Of a DNA stretch of 64,000 nt, positions 32,188 through 41,387 are shown piece by piece; positions within the stretch are counted from its first letter, which is position 1; the number at the start of each line of letters is the position of its first letter. This DNA is from Symbiodinium sp. CCMP2592 (Eukaryota; Sar; Dinophyceae; Suessiales; Symbiodiniaceae): positions 671,501-735,500 of the forward strand of contig CAJNDT010001868.1 in assembly GCA_905221615.1 (NCBI GenBank), in the 5' to 3' direction. Below the pieces are notes generated by a model. It worked only from the letters and a program-made list of their open reading frames with translations. It had not been told where the DNA came from and did no database searches. Both the position numbers and the translations under genes were made by a program.

Positions 32188-33612
32188 ATGGGTGAGCGCG
32201 GAGGCCTCACTCCTGAGTCGCGGTTTGCATTGTACGCGGCCCTATTGCTTGGCGAGGAGAAGAGGGGAGGTGGCGGCTCTAGTGGAAGAGCAAGGCGTTC
32301 ACTTCACCTTAAGATTATTGGAGGATACGCTTCACAGTTGCGCGAGCTTGCTGTGTTGAGTGGGGCGGATAGGGAGAACCTTGGGACTGCAGACAGCTAC
32401 GTCTCTTGGTTGAAGCAGAACACGCCAGAGCGTGGCACTGCTCTTCCGTCCTTTTTGGCTTCGGAGGTTCCACTTTTCCCACGGCATACTGAATCGACGC
32501 CAATCACTCCGGGCCCTGATAATACATCCTCCAATACAATCTCCGGGGCTGTACCCGTGAGCGCTACTGCTGCGTCTTCGCCATCTAGCGTTCCTGGTAA
32601 TACAATCTCCGGGGCTGTACCCGTGAGCGCTCCTCGAGAGCCACCGTATCCACCGCCTTCGATTCGTGCCTTGGGTACTAATTCGGAAAGGGTTGCGGGA
32701 TCTTCAGGGCTAGAGGCTTCCGGGTCGCTAAGTGTTCTTCCGAGTGGGAGAAATTTGCCGCCCCAGCCTCCTGTTCCAAAAGCTAAAACAGGAGTCACGC
32801 CATCTACTGCACCAAACGTCAGACCATATCTCACGCTCGGACAGCGAGCAGCGGTTATCTCACCTAACAATCCGTTGCTTCGTGTGCGGTCGAGATCTCC
32901 ACCACGGTCCTCTTCGATCCCATCTGGATCGGCAGGTAGCGGGGTTGGACCCGAGAGGGAGCGCGAGGCAGCCGAGGAGATTCTTGAATCAGCCGAGGAG
33001 GCTGCGGAGGAGTCTCTTGATTCAGGTGCGGCTGCAAGCAGCGGGGTTGGACCCGAGCGCGCGACAACAGGCAGCGGGGCTGGACCCGAGAGGGAGTTGA
33101 GGTTCCGACCTGTGGCGCGTCAGGTGACTTCGCTTAAGGTTGCGGAGGGATTGCTTCCGCCGGGTACTTCTGTGCTGCTGTCATTGGACATTCATTTGGT
33201 CGCTGACCGCGACGAGGCGAGGACATCTGCGTGCCTTGAGAGACTCTTGCGAGAGCACTCGGACTTGGCTGTGATTTTCTGCTCGTACGCGGTGAAGCAA
33301 AAGACCATTGATAAGGCGGTCCAGTGTATCCACCGTATTTGTGATCGGACGATTGTGCGGCGCCCTTTGACCTTTCCCATTTTCTTCACGACATCCAAGA
33401 CTGCGCCGGGCACAGGCAAAGGAGCACAATTGTCTAAGTTGGCGGATATCTTTAGCCGGTCGCGCCCCGCTCCACTGACTTTTTTGTATCACGTGGACGA
33501 TCAAGATCCGATTTGCAAGAACGTGACATCCTACGGCCATCACGGTGTGCATTGGGCGGAGGAGGACCCGCGTGCTTTGGATCAGATCGTGTGGGAGCTC
33601 TGCTGGCTCTAG
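32188..33612 (+). CDS. accessory ORF of the retrotransposon with C-terminal HAD-like domain
   Basis: 474 residues from ATG to TAG, upstream of gag-pol and in a different frame. Residues ~100-310 are low-complexity P/S/E-rich with internal repeats: NTISGAVPVSA twice, and SGVGPERE/SSGVGPERA/GSGAGPERE. Residues ~318-474 look globular and have a HAD-superfamily layout: LSLDIHLVADR (motif I, with His336 in place of the second Asp), VIFCSYA (Ser366, motif II), GKGAQLSKLADIF (Lys, motif III) and YHVDDQD (Asp437-Asp438, motif IV). HAD enzymes are mostly phosphohydrolases; loss of the second Asp suggests altered or lost catalysis. Ty1/copia elements normally lack such an ORF. The HAD assignment is from motif inspection only. 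Confidence 0.7.
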   Translation: MGERGGLTPESRFALYAALLLGEEKRGGGGSSGRARRSLHLKIIGGYASQLRELAVLSGADRENLGTADSYVSWLKQNTPERGTALPSFLASEVPLFPRHTESTPITPGPDNTSSNTISGAVPVSATAASSPSSVPGNTISGAVPVSAPREPPYPPPSIRALGTNSERVAGSSGLEASGSLSVLPSGRNLPPQPPVPKAKTGVTPSTAPNVRPYLTLGQRAAVISPNNPLLRVRSRSPPRSSSIPSGSAGSGVGPEREREAAEEILESAEEAAEESLDSGAAASSGVGPERATTGSGAGPERELRFRPVARQVTSLKVAEGLLPPGTSVLLSLDIHLVADRDEARTSACLERLLREHSDLAVIFCSYAVKQKTIDKAVQCIHRICDRTIVRRPLTFPIFFTTSKTAPGTGKGAQLSKLADIFSRSRPAPLTFLYHVDDQDPICKNVTSYGHHGVHWAEEDPRALDQIVWELCWL

Positions 33613-33754
33613 CCGCCGACTGGCAAAACAGAAAGGCAGAGGAAGACTGCAAACGCAGCTCCTCGGGTTTGGGTTCGTGTTGAGGGTCAACTTTGACGGT
33701 TGGGGTGAAGTATTTTTACAACCCTTAGACCTCGGTTGAACCGCTGTTCCCATA

Positions 33755-36700
33755 ATGCCTCTAGCATCACAACTGGGATTCGAAGAATCCTCACTGGAAA
33801 TTTCATCGTCAAGCACGCCCCCTAGGGCTCAAGCACTTAGCGTGCGCCCGGAGGCAGCTAGGCAGTCGGATTCATCAAGTTCGGGGCCGATTCGGAGGAA
33901 CCGGGCTAGATCATTGTCGTATGGACCCGCATCGAGGTCTTCATCCCTGCAACCGGCACCAACCTTTGCAGCGAATGTTGGCCCTGCCCGTAGTCAGAAC
34001 CCAACCGGCCCGAACACGAGCCATCAGGAGTTGCACTTGCATCAACATGCCCATCGGCAGCAGGTCCTTCAGGTTGGGGTTGACCCGGTAGCCCATGCGA
34101 ACATGCAATCCGAAGCAACATCAGCCATCATGAACGCCAGAGCTGAGACAGCGGCCGTGTTTGGCGAAGCCGAAGCAGTGATTCAGTCTCTAAGATCAGA
34201 GAACCAACAGCTAGGTGCCCAGGCCGCTGCGATTCAGGGTGAGTCGTATGCCGCCATACAGGCGCTAAGGTCCGAAAACCAGCAGTTGGGTTCACGCGCT
34301 TCGGTGATTCAGGGTGAAGCTGAAACGGTGATCGGAAACCTCCGAACTGAGAATCAACAGTTAGGGGAGATGAACCGTGAGCTCAACCAGAGACTCGAAA
34401 AGCAAGCTAAGATGATCCTTGAGCAGCAAGAGTTATCTAAGGCTATGCATCAGCAGCTAATCGCGCTTCAGTCGCATGTGCAAGCTGCCGAACCAAAGAA
34501 CCCAAGCATCCCTTCATCGGCTATCCCCGCGAGCTCTACCCAAAATGGCGCGGATCAGGCTGCGTCTGCATTCAACGCATTGCAGGCACTCGCGGGTGAA
34601 GTTGGGGGAACAATGCGAAGGATTGAACAGGCAATTGAGGTAGCCCTTAGTCCCAAAGCCAAAGCAAAGAAGCAGAAAGCTAAAGCCGAGGCTACAGCTA
34701 GGGCCATTGCACCATCAGTTGCGTCTCCAATTCCCGCTAAGGCTTCCGGTTCTAGTGGTTCGGTTGCCCCGGGTCCGGTTGAGTTTGGATTGCCACCGTA
34801 CCAATGCGGCCGTAAGAGCATCTTCACGGGTAGATTGCATTCCGCAACACCCGCTTCTCCACCTCCTCCACCACAGAAGCTAAAGCCCCAAGTCTTCGAC
34901 ATAGCAGATGAAGATGACTTTGATGAGCATGGCGAAGATGAGGGTGATGAGGACGGAGAAGATTTCGAGGATGATCCAATCGTCCCCGTTGCGGCTCACG
35001 AGCCTGAAGATGACAGAGATTACGAGTCTAGCATTTATAAGTACAAAGACCTGAAAGACATCAAGCTTCCCCAAATTCCGGGTTCTAGCGTTGAGTTCAG
35101 GGCTTACCGCAATTCGGTGCTAACACAGATTGCGTCAATCGATTGCAGCGGCAAAGCCGTCCTGTTGAAGTGGCTTCAGAAGAGCCTTGATCCATCAGGG
35201 AGCATTGCATTGACACGGTCGCTTCAGCAGGATTGCGAGGGTTTGCCTAGACTTGATGGGTGGATCTCCGCATGTATCAGTGATGCGAAACACCTAAAAG
35301 GTGAATGGGGATTGCAAGCGCAGTCGTACTTGGAAAGGTGTCATGCGTCTGGAACGATGCCATCGGGTCGTGCACTCTTGTCCATTCTTAGCAGAAGATA
35401 CCGGATAGATAAAGTGCGCGGGCCATTGGTGACACTACAATCCTTGTTCGATTTAGAACCTGACTCATTTTCCTACCAATCGCTTGTAGCCTTCAAACAA
35501 CGCGTCGAGTACGTGTTGAATGGCTTACCGGAGCGGCAATGGCCAGATGCCGAAACAATGTTTTCCTGGATCTACTCACGGCTAAAGGGATGCAGGATGC
35601 TTTCACGCACAATTGATCGGGTCAAAGATGCCAAGCCGGGTTCCAAGCGTAGGACATTTGAGTACATTTGGAACGGGCTCGAAGAGGTTCTTGCAGAAGT
35701 GCGCGAGGATCGTAACGAGCAAGCGCTCAAGGATTCGCTCAAAGAGGATTCCAAACAGAAGCCGAAACCAGATGCAAATGCGAAAGCAGCCGCGGCCAAG
35801 GCTACGCCCGCCGCTCCTGCTGCAAAGGCAAATGCAAAGGCTAAGGCCAAAGGCCAAGGCAATGACAAGCCCCCGAAGGCCCCGAGCAAAGCAACTCCAG
35901 GAGTCACCGACGCCAATCGTGGTGCCGGTGAGGGTGCCAACAGGGACAAAGGCAAAGGTAAAGGGAAAGGCGGAGGTAAGGATGGCAAGGCTAAACCTCA
36001 GAAACCTCCAGCTGCAAAGGATTCGTCAGCTGAACAATCCGGCCAAAGGCCAGCGTGCTTCTTCTATCCAAAAGGAACATGCACTAGGGGAAAGGATTGC
36101 CCTTTTGAGCATGTAGATGCACCAAAGAAAGCTGCTCCATCAAAGGCCGCCCCAAAGGTGCCTGCCGGAGTCGCCATGTTAGCAGCCGCGTCGACGGGCG
36201 CGAGCGCATGCAACATCCCTTCATCATTTGTCCGCGGTTTCAAAGCCACATGTCGCTTGATCACCGCTCCCTTTCGTGTGTTTGCCCGCTTTGCGGCAGC
36301 ACTTTCATTTGCATTGCCCGCAACCGTGCATCATTCGCATGATCGCATTGCCGCGACAGTCAGTAGACCTAACTGTTCAGGGGGGTCGTACTTCCTTGAT
36401 TGGGTTGCTGATTCTGGGGCAGGGAGAAGCCTGCTAAGCCAATCCGCGCTTGCAGATCAGGGCATTTTGACTGATATGTTCAGCGATCACATCCGGTCAA
36501 CCAAGCCGTTGCAGTTTGAAACCGGGAATGGTGTGACGAGCAGTGGCACCTTCCTTACTACAACGAGCGATGCCTTTGGATCAGTAGAATCCTATGTTCT
36601 GCAAAGCTGCCCGGTAGTGCGGTCTTTAGGCCAACTAGTAGAGTTGCAGCGAAAACCTTTCGTTTGGCTTCCTGGTAGCATGCCGTTCTTCGGTAGTGAC

Positions 36701-39700
36701 GAAGATTGCGTCCAGATCACTTGGGATTCGGATCGTGTCATTTATGCCCATAAGGTTGATGACTATGTTCCGGTATTTCGTGAGCAGATCAGGTTTGGTG
36801 GTGATGGTTTGCACAGAGCCTTAGCCGCTGGTGAGTCTGCTCCGGCAGCCCCAGCAGAGGTTCCTGCGCCCGCTGTCCCAGCAGAGGACCCTCCTCTCCC
36901 AGCTCCCGCAGCACCCCCTCCACCTGATCCAGGGGAAGGTTCCGGTGCCGACGATGAGGGTGATGAGGATGCACCAACCAAGGCTCAGCGGCTAATCACT
37001 GAAGCCCAGAGTTTACAGCATCGCTTAACGCATATGCCAAAGAACCCCTACTGTGATGTCTGCAGTCGGAGTCGAATGCTAAAGAAGCGAACGGCGAGGA
37101 CGCGCTATGCAAAGTGTGATGATGAGTTAGATCCGGTTGAGGAGTTCGGTCAACGGATATCGGCTGATTTCATCATAGTGCACAAAGACGCTAAAAGCAC
37201 TGAAACCGTCGTCCTGACTGTGAGGGATGAGGCTACAGGGTACATAAGCGCTTTCCCGCTAGTGTCCAGGCACGAAGACGGGGTGGTACGATCATTGTTA
37301 TCCTTTCTCGGTAGGCGCGCTTCTGGACCTTGTGTATTGTTCAAGAGCGACAATGCGCGAGAGCTCCTCGCCGCATGTGCGACGTTGGGGTTTACTTCAG
37401 AACCAAGCCTTGAGCGTAGATGGCCTCACAACTCAGTTCTCGAACGGGAGATCCGTACCATCGAGGAGTGTACAAGGGCTCTCCACATTGCGGCCGGTTT
37501 TCAGTTGCATTCGGGTCTTTGGGTTCACACTGTTCGCTATGCGGCACACACCATTAACCTTTTCCACCCTGCGGTCGGGATTGAGGGTTGTCGGTATGCG
37601 AACGCGATTGGATCCGAGTTTGGTGGCATGAAATTACAACTTGGTCAACTAGTCTATTACAGACTTGACCCGGCAAACCGTGAGAAGTTTCAGGCATCAG
37701 CAGCACCTGGTGTTTTCGCAGGTTGGCGGTTCGATAGCGGTCCATCATCATTCAGAGAAGTCTACTATGTCTTGGATTATGGTAAGCTAAAGAACCGTGA
37801 GCCGGGGTACGAAAAGGCGATCTCCGTCCCTAGAGAGGAAATCCACGTTCCCCGCGGCAATCCCATCCTCCCGATGTTCACCGCTGCAGAAGCTGCTTTG
37901 TCTAGTTTCACGAAAGCTGAGTATGAAGCCATCGAATTTCTTGATGTGCCGTTCAGCACGGTAGCGCCGTCAACACCCGTTGCCAAGCGCCACGAGTACA
38001 TTACTTTGGACAGACTTATGCGACTAGGTGCAACACCTGGTTGTAAGGCCTGCAAGTTCGATGGAACAGTACACACGCCAGTATGTAAGGCAAGATTTGA
38101 TGGTTTGATTAAAGCCGAGAAGATTGCCGCGAGCAAGTCAGTCAGAGACGCTGCACCGCCTGATGTTGAGCGCCCTGATCCTTTGGCGGAGTCTGCACCC
38201 GCAGCCCCCGAAGGTGATGAGGATGCTCCAGAGCGCGCGAGCTCCTCTGCTGGCCCACGGGCTCCAGCTGGTGTTGTAGTTCAGTCTTCCGAAAGCAAAG
38301 TTCCAACAGGTGAGTTTGGTTTGAGTGCAAGGTTTCTCGCAAACGAGAGAGCGCGTAACAACACCAGAAGGGTGAAGGAACTTCCAGGGGAAAATGTTCT
38401 TATCGAGTACGGTTGTGAAGACGAGTCTGAGATAAGAGATGCTTGTGAACGTTGTACGGTTCATTGTGTTAGTCTGTCCCAGTCAACGCTGGACTTGACT
38501 TCGCAGGATGACATGCAGCAAGTTGTTTCCCAAGCAATCCCAGGTGTAGATGCTTGGTTCACCATACCATGCACACATATGTCTTCACATCAAGCCGTAC
38601 ATCGTGAGTCCCAAAGTCCCAAGTATGCGCGAAAGATTGCACAAAGGCAAGCAACATCCAAGCGAATGTTGGTTTTGGCCCTAAATGTTGCCGACCATAT
38701 CATTGAGCAGGGGGGTCGGGTTTCGTTTCAGTGGAGTTCCGATTCAGGGGTGCTTGTGCAGCCTGAGTGGATCGACTTCGCTTCGAAACACGAGCTCTCC
38801 AGTGTAGCCTGTGTCAGCGGTAACAAAGCCACCACCATTGCTTCGAACTCCAAGCGAGTACTGGAGCACTTCGCAAAGGTGTCAACAAAGGAGTCATCAG
38901 AGATCAATGCAACCAACATCAAAGCGTATGAGTTTGCGGATCTCGTGATACAATCCTTGTTTCCCCAGAGGTACTTCAAAAGTGTCCCCAATCTTGGTAA
39001 AGCTAGCGCGCTTATCACCAAGAATCTCTCTCGCCGAGAATGGCAAGCTGAGCCGAAGGCGCTTGAAGCCATCGCTCAAGAAGCTGAGGGGTTGCGCCGA
39101 AACGGCACATGGGATGACACGACGGCCATGCCTTTGCATGAGCTGAGAAGTCAGGCTAGGTCTCAGGGACGCAAGCTTCGCGTCGCAGAACTGATGACCT
39201 TGTGCGGGGTAAAGCATGCCGAACTTGCACCTGAATTTCAAAAGTTCAAAGGGAGAATTGTTTATAGAGGGGATAGGGTTTTGGATGAGTTTAACAATCT
39301 GGTTTTCTTCGAAGAGACCAGTACGACTCCAACGGGGTTAATAGCCTTGAACGCCTCCCTCTTCTGGGGTTGCTTACCAGAGCACTCTGTGTCATGCTCT
39401 GACGCAATCCAAGCATACCTCCAATCAGAGCTTAAAGAAGAGACATACGTAATCCTGCCTAGGGAGTTATGGCTCCCCGGCTGGGAGGAGCGTTTTGGAG
39501 CGCAAGCGAGAATAGTCGTTCGACTCCGCAAGAGCTTGTACGGCCACCCACAGGCCGGACGGCTCTGGCAAGAGTATTTGTCTAGGATTTTGATCTCATT
39601 AGGCGGAAAGGAGTCCCAGGAGTTTCCAAGCAACTGGTTCTTTGAGTACAAGGATGGGGTTCTCATCTTAAACATTTACGTCGATGATTTGAGTTTGTGC

Positions 39701-40045
39701 GGATTAACAAAATTGCACACGCCATTTTGGCAAGCGTTGAGGGCGAAGGTCAAACTTGATCCCGAGTGTTTCATAGGTTCTGAGGGTGTTCGGATCTTAG
39801 GTAGACTGCATTGTCGGTACGATGAACCATCGTCGACCACAATGGCTTTTAAGATGCCTGAGTATGCCGAGCAGATCGTCCAAACCTATTGCGAGATCAC
39901 CGGGACAACGCCCGACAAGCTTCGTCGAGTGACCACGCCCTGCATCGCTGAATCGTCAATGACCGACGAGGATATCTCAGCGCGAGCTCCACGATTCAGC
40001 ATCACGCATCTTGATGCGCTGTTTGTGGTTAGCTCGTCTCTGTAG
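33755..40045 (+). CDS. Gag-Pol polyprotein of the Ty1/copia element (Gag, CCCH finger, protease, integrase, RT)
   Basis: 2096 residues. Residues ~125-245 are coiled coil with three SENQQLG-type repeats. An acidic tract (~385-425) precedes a Gag-like helical region (~435-660) and a K/A/G-rich basic tract. A CCCH finger (C768-x7-C776-x5-C782-x3-H786) stands where CCHC is usual. Protease: VADSGAG at 885-890. Integrase: HHCC finger (H1089, H1093, C1100, C1103) and catalytic D1138, D1199 and E1230. Residues ~1570-1760 hold an extra domain with a PCT motif at 1605-1607. Reverse transcriptase covers ~1765-2080, with YVDD at 1975-1978. The frame ends prematurely for a copia polyprotein; RNase H continues in the overlapping frame that starts at 40011. 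The encoded enzymes reverse-transcribe and integrate the element. Confidence 0.95.
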   Translation: MPLASQLGFEESSLEISSSSTPPRAQALSVRPEAARQSDSSSSGPIRRNRARSLSYGPASRSSSLQPAPTFAANVGPARSQNPTGPNTSHQELHLHQHAHRQQVLQVGVDPVAHANMQSEATSAIMNARAETAAVFGEAEAVIQSLRSENQQLGAQAAAIQGESYAAIQALRSENQQLGSRASVIQGEAETVIGNLRTENQQLGEMNRELNQRLEKQAKMILEQQELSKAMHQQLIALQSHVQAAEPKNPSIPSSAIPASSTQNGADQAASAFNALQALAGEVGGTMRRIEQAIEVALSPKAKAKKQKAKAEATARAIAPSVASPIPAKASGSSGSVAPGPVEFGLPPYQCGRKSIFTGRLHSATPASPPPPPQKLKPQVFDIADEDDFDEHGEDEGDEDGEDFEDDPIVPVAAHEPEDDRDYESSIYKYKDLKDIKLPQIPGSSVEFRAYRNSVLTQIASIDCSGKAVLLKWLQKSLDPSGSIALTRSLQQDCEGLPRLDGWISACISDAKHLKGEWGLQAQSYLERCHASGTMPSGRALLSILSRRYRIDKVRGPLVTLQSLFDLEPDSFSYQSLVAFKQRVEYVLNGLPERQWPDAETMFSWIYSRLKGCRMLSRTIDRVKDAKPGSKRRTFEYIWNGLEEVLAEVREDRNEQALKDSLKEDSKQKPKPDANAKAAAAKATPAAPAAKANAKAKAKGQGNDKPPKAPSKATPGVTDANRGAGEGANRDKGKGKGKGGGKDGKAKPQKPPAAKDSSAEQSGQRPACFFYPKGTCTRGKDCPFEHVDAPKKAAPSKAAPKVPAGVAMLAAASTGASACNIPSSFVRGFKATCRLITAPFRVFARFAAALSFALPATVHHSHDRIAATVSRPNCSGGSYFLDWVADSGAGRSLLSQSALADQGILTDMFSDHIRSTKPLQFETGNGVTSSGTFLTTTSDAFGSVESYVLQSCPVVRSLGQLVELQRKPFVWLPGSMPFFGSDEDCVQITWDSDRVIYAHKVDDYVPVFREQIRFGGDGLHRALAAGESAPAAPAEVPAPAVPAEDPPLPAPAAPPPPDPGEGSGADDEGDEDAPTKAQRLITEAQSLQHRLTHMPKNPYCDVCSRSRMLKKRTARTRYAKCDDELDPVEEFGQRISADFIIVHKDAKSTETVVLTVRDEATGYISAFPLVSRHEDGVVRSLLSFLGRRASGPCVLFKSDNARELLAACATLGFTSEPSLERRWPHNSVLEREIRTIEECTRALHIAAGFQLHSGLWVHTVRYAAHTINLFHPAVGIEGCRYANAIGSEFGGMKLQLGQLVYYRLDPANREKFQASAAPGVFAGWRFDSGPSSFREVYYVLDYGKLKNREPGYEKAISVPREEIHVPRGNPILPMFTAAEAALSSFTKAEYEAIEFLDVPFSTVAPSTPVAKRHEYITLDRLMRLGATPGCKACKFDGTVHTPVCKARFDGLIKAEKIAASKSVRDAAPPDVERPDPLAESAPAAPEGDEDAPERASSSAGPRAPAGVVVQSSESKVPTGEFGLSARFLANERARNNTRRVKELPGENVLIEYGCEDESEIRDACERCTVHCVSLSQSTLDLTSQDDMQQVVSQAIPGVDAWFTIPCTHMSSHQAVHRESQSPKYARKIAQRQATSKRMLVLALNVADHIIEQGGRVSFQWSSDSGVLVQPEWIDFASKHELSSVACVSGNKATTIASNSKRVLEHFAKVSTKESSEINATNIKAYEFADLVIQSLFPQRYFKSVPNLGKASALITKNLSRREWQAEPKALEAIAQEAEGLRRNGTWDDTTAMPLHELRSQARSQGRKLRVAELMTLCGVKHAELAPEFQKFKGRIVYRGDRVLDEFNNLVFFEETSTTPTGLIALNASLFWGCLPEHSVSCSDAIQAYLQSELKEETYVILPRELWLPGWEERFGAQARIVVRLRKSLYGHPQAGRLWQEYLSRILISLGGKESQEFPSNWFFEYKDGVLILNIYVDDLSLCGLTKLHTPFWQALRAKVKLDPECFIGSEGVRILGRLHCRYDEPSSTTMAFKMPEYAEQIVQTYCEITGTTPDKLRRVTTPCIAESSMTDEDISARAPRFSITHLDALFVVSSSL
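36056..36112 (+). other. CCCH-type zinc finger in Gag
   Basis: The residues are ACFFYPKGTCTRGKDCPFEH. The spacing C-x7-C-x5-C-x3-H is that of RNA-binding CCCH fingers of cellular mRNA-binding proteins, not a retroviral CCHC knuckle. It probably serves RNA packaging. Confidence 0.85.
38500..38930 (+). other. PCT-motif domain between integrase and RT
   Basis: AWFTIPCTHMSS, a helix-rich stretch, then GGRVSFQWSSDSG. The arrangement (hydrophobic strand-P-C-x-x-x-S, then strand-E/Q-W) is reminiscent of a Rossmann-like methyltransferase core, in which PC is the motif IV of cytosine-5 enzymes. No SAM-binding motif was identified, so a catalytic role is unproven. Confidence 0.35.
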
Positions 40046-41309
40046 AGCTGACATCGCATTTGCTGTAACTCGCCTAGCTTCCAGGGTCACTCGGTGGACC
40101 GCCTGGGAGGACAGACAAGTGCTTAGACTTGTGTCGTATATTCATCACACCAGAGATGTTTGCATGAATGCCAGTTGCTCTTGGGATGCCGCTCCCGAGC
40201 TACGGGTGTATACAGACGCTGACTTCGCAGCCTGTCCCTACACTTCACGTAGCACGTCCGGGATTGTAGTCCACATAGGCACAGGTCAGCATGCATTCCC
40301 CGTGATGTGGCAAAGTCGCAAGCAAACGTCTGTTGCGAGGTCGACGCCAGAGGCCGAAATGATCTCAATGGCATCAGCCATGTTTTCCGAGGTCATAAAC
40401 CTGCAGACGTTCTTACAGTCAGCCTTCAAAAGCACAGTGCCGATCATCTTCTTCCAAGACAATGAAACTGTTTTGGCCATCCTGAAGTCAGGATACAGTC
40501 CAAAGCTTCGCCACTTAGGGCGCGTGCACCGCGTGAACGTGGCAAGTATGGCAGAGATCTTTGAGCAAGAAGATTTTTCGGCTACTTACGTGAACAGCAA
40601 GGAGCAATTAGCTAATGGTTTGACTAAGATCATCCCTCCTGCTGAGTGGTCTGATATGCTCACACAGTTGTGCCTTCACGAAGGTGTCCCTCACAGTGCG
40701 ACCGTCTCAAAGGTCGTAGCTGAGGAAGCAGAGCGTTTTGCAAGCTCACTGCCTAGGAAGATCACACAAGAAGACCTTGTGCAGCTTTTGTCGTACTTGC
40801 CAGGGGAGAGCGCCGTGCGCCCCTCTGCAAGTGAGGCAATGTGCTTCACCACCGGTGCGTTCGCGCACGGAGGTGGGATCGCAGGTTTAAGGCAAAATGT
40901 AACCCTCTTCCCAGTAGTCACTGCGGTTTTGTGCAGGTTCATCCGTAGGGTGTTGCCTAAGCATAAGTTTACGGCAGTGATGTTGGCCAAGAATCAAATT
41001 ACTTTGACTCATAAGGATTCTTACAACGAGCCATGCAGCAAGAACGCTGTAATCCCACTTGAAGTGTTCGAGGGGGGCCACGTGTGGGTGCAGTCACAAG
41101 ACGGTGGCTACCCATGCCCAGACCTCAGTCGAGGTGAGAAGGGCGAGATCCTTAAATGGCCAGCGATCTTCGATCCAAGACGGTTACATGCGACGACCCC
41201 TTGCACGAAGGGTGACAGAATCGTCATAATTGCCTTCACACCTAGAAACGTGAGCAGGCTGCCCGTCGACAGCCAGCTGAAGCTGCGAGAGCTTGGATTC
41301 CACTTCTAA
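40011..41309 (+). CDS. RNase H plus C-terminal 2OG-Fe(II) dioxygenase-like domain
   Basis: 432 residues from position 40011 (a TTG; the frame really continues from RT). Residues 1-230 are copia RNase H, with YTDADF at 67-72, STPEAEM at 111-117 and FFQDNE at 147-152. Residue 202 is Asn in QLANGLTK, where Asp is usual. Residues ~275-432 are an added double-stranded beta-helix-type domain: HKDSYNE (H334, D336 as HxD), FEGGHVWVQ, FDPRRLHAT (H393) and GDR (R403) before IVIIAFT. HxD...H plus a distal Arg is the iron and 2-oxoglutarate ligand set. The HxDSxN...GG...H...GxR order recalls TET/JBP DNA oxygenases. Substrate is unknown. The N-terminus overlaps the previous ORF in another frame. Confidence 0.8.
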   Translation: MMRCLWLARLCRADIAFAVTRLASRVTRWTAWEDRQVLRLVSYIHHTRDVCMNASCSWDAAPELRVYTDADFAACPYTSRSTSGIVVHIGTGQHAFPVMWQSRKQTSVARSTPEAEMISMASAMFSEVINLQTFLQSAFKSTVPIIFFQDNETVLAILKSGYSPKLRHLGRVHRVNVASMAEIFEQEDFSATYVNSKEQLANGLTKIIPPAEWSDMLTQLCLHEGVPHSATVSKVVAEEAERFASSLPRKITQEDLVQLLSYLPGESAVRPSASEAMCFTTGAFAHGGGIAGLRQNVTLFPVVTAVLCRFIRRVLPKHKFTAVMLAKNQITLTHKDSYNEPCSKNAVIPLEVFEGGHVWVQSQDGGYPCPDLSRGEKGEILKWPAIFDPRRLHATTPCTKGDRIVIIAFTPRNVSRLPVDSQLKLRELGFHF

Positions 41310-41379
41310 TCGGAGTGGCTATTCCACCAAGTAGGTAGTCTGCGTAACTAAGTTCAGTGTAGCGTTTCACGCTGTCTTC

Positions 41380-41387
41380 AAGGGGGG
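41380..41387 (+). promoter_or_regulatory. polypurine tract
   Basis: AAGGGGGG ends exactly where the 3' LTR begins, as expected of the plus-strand primer for reverse transcription. Confidence 0.9.
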
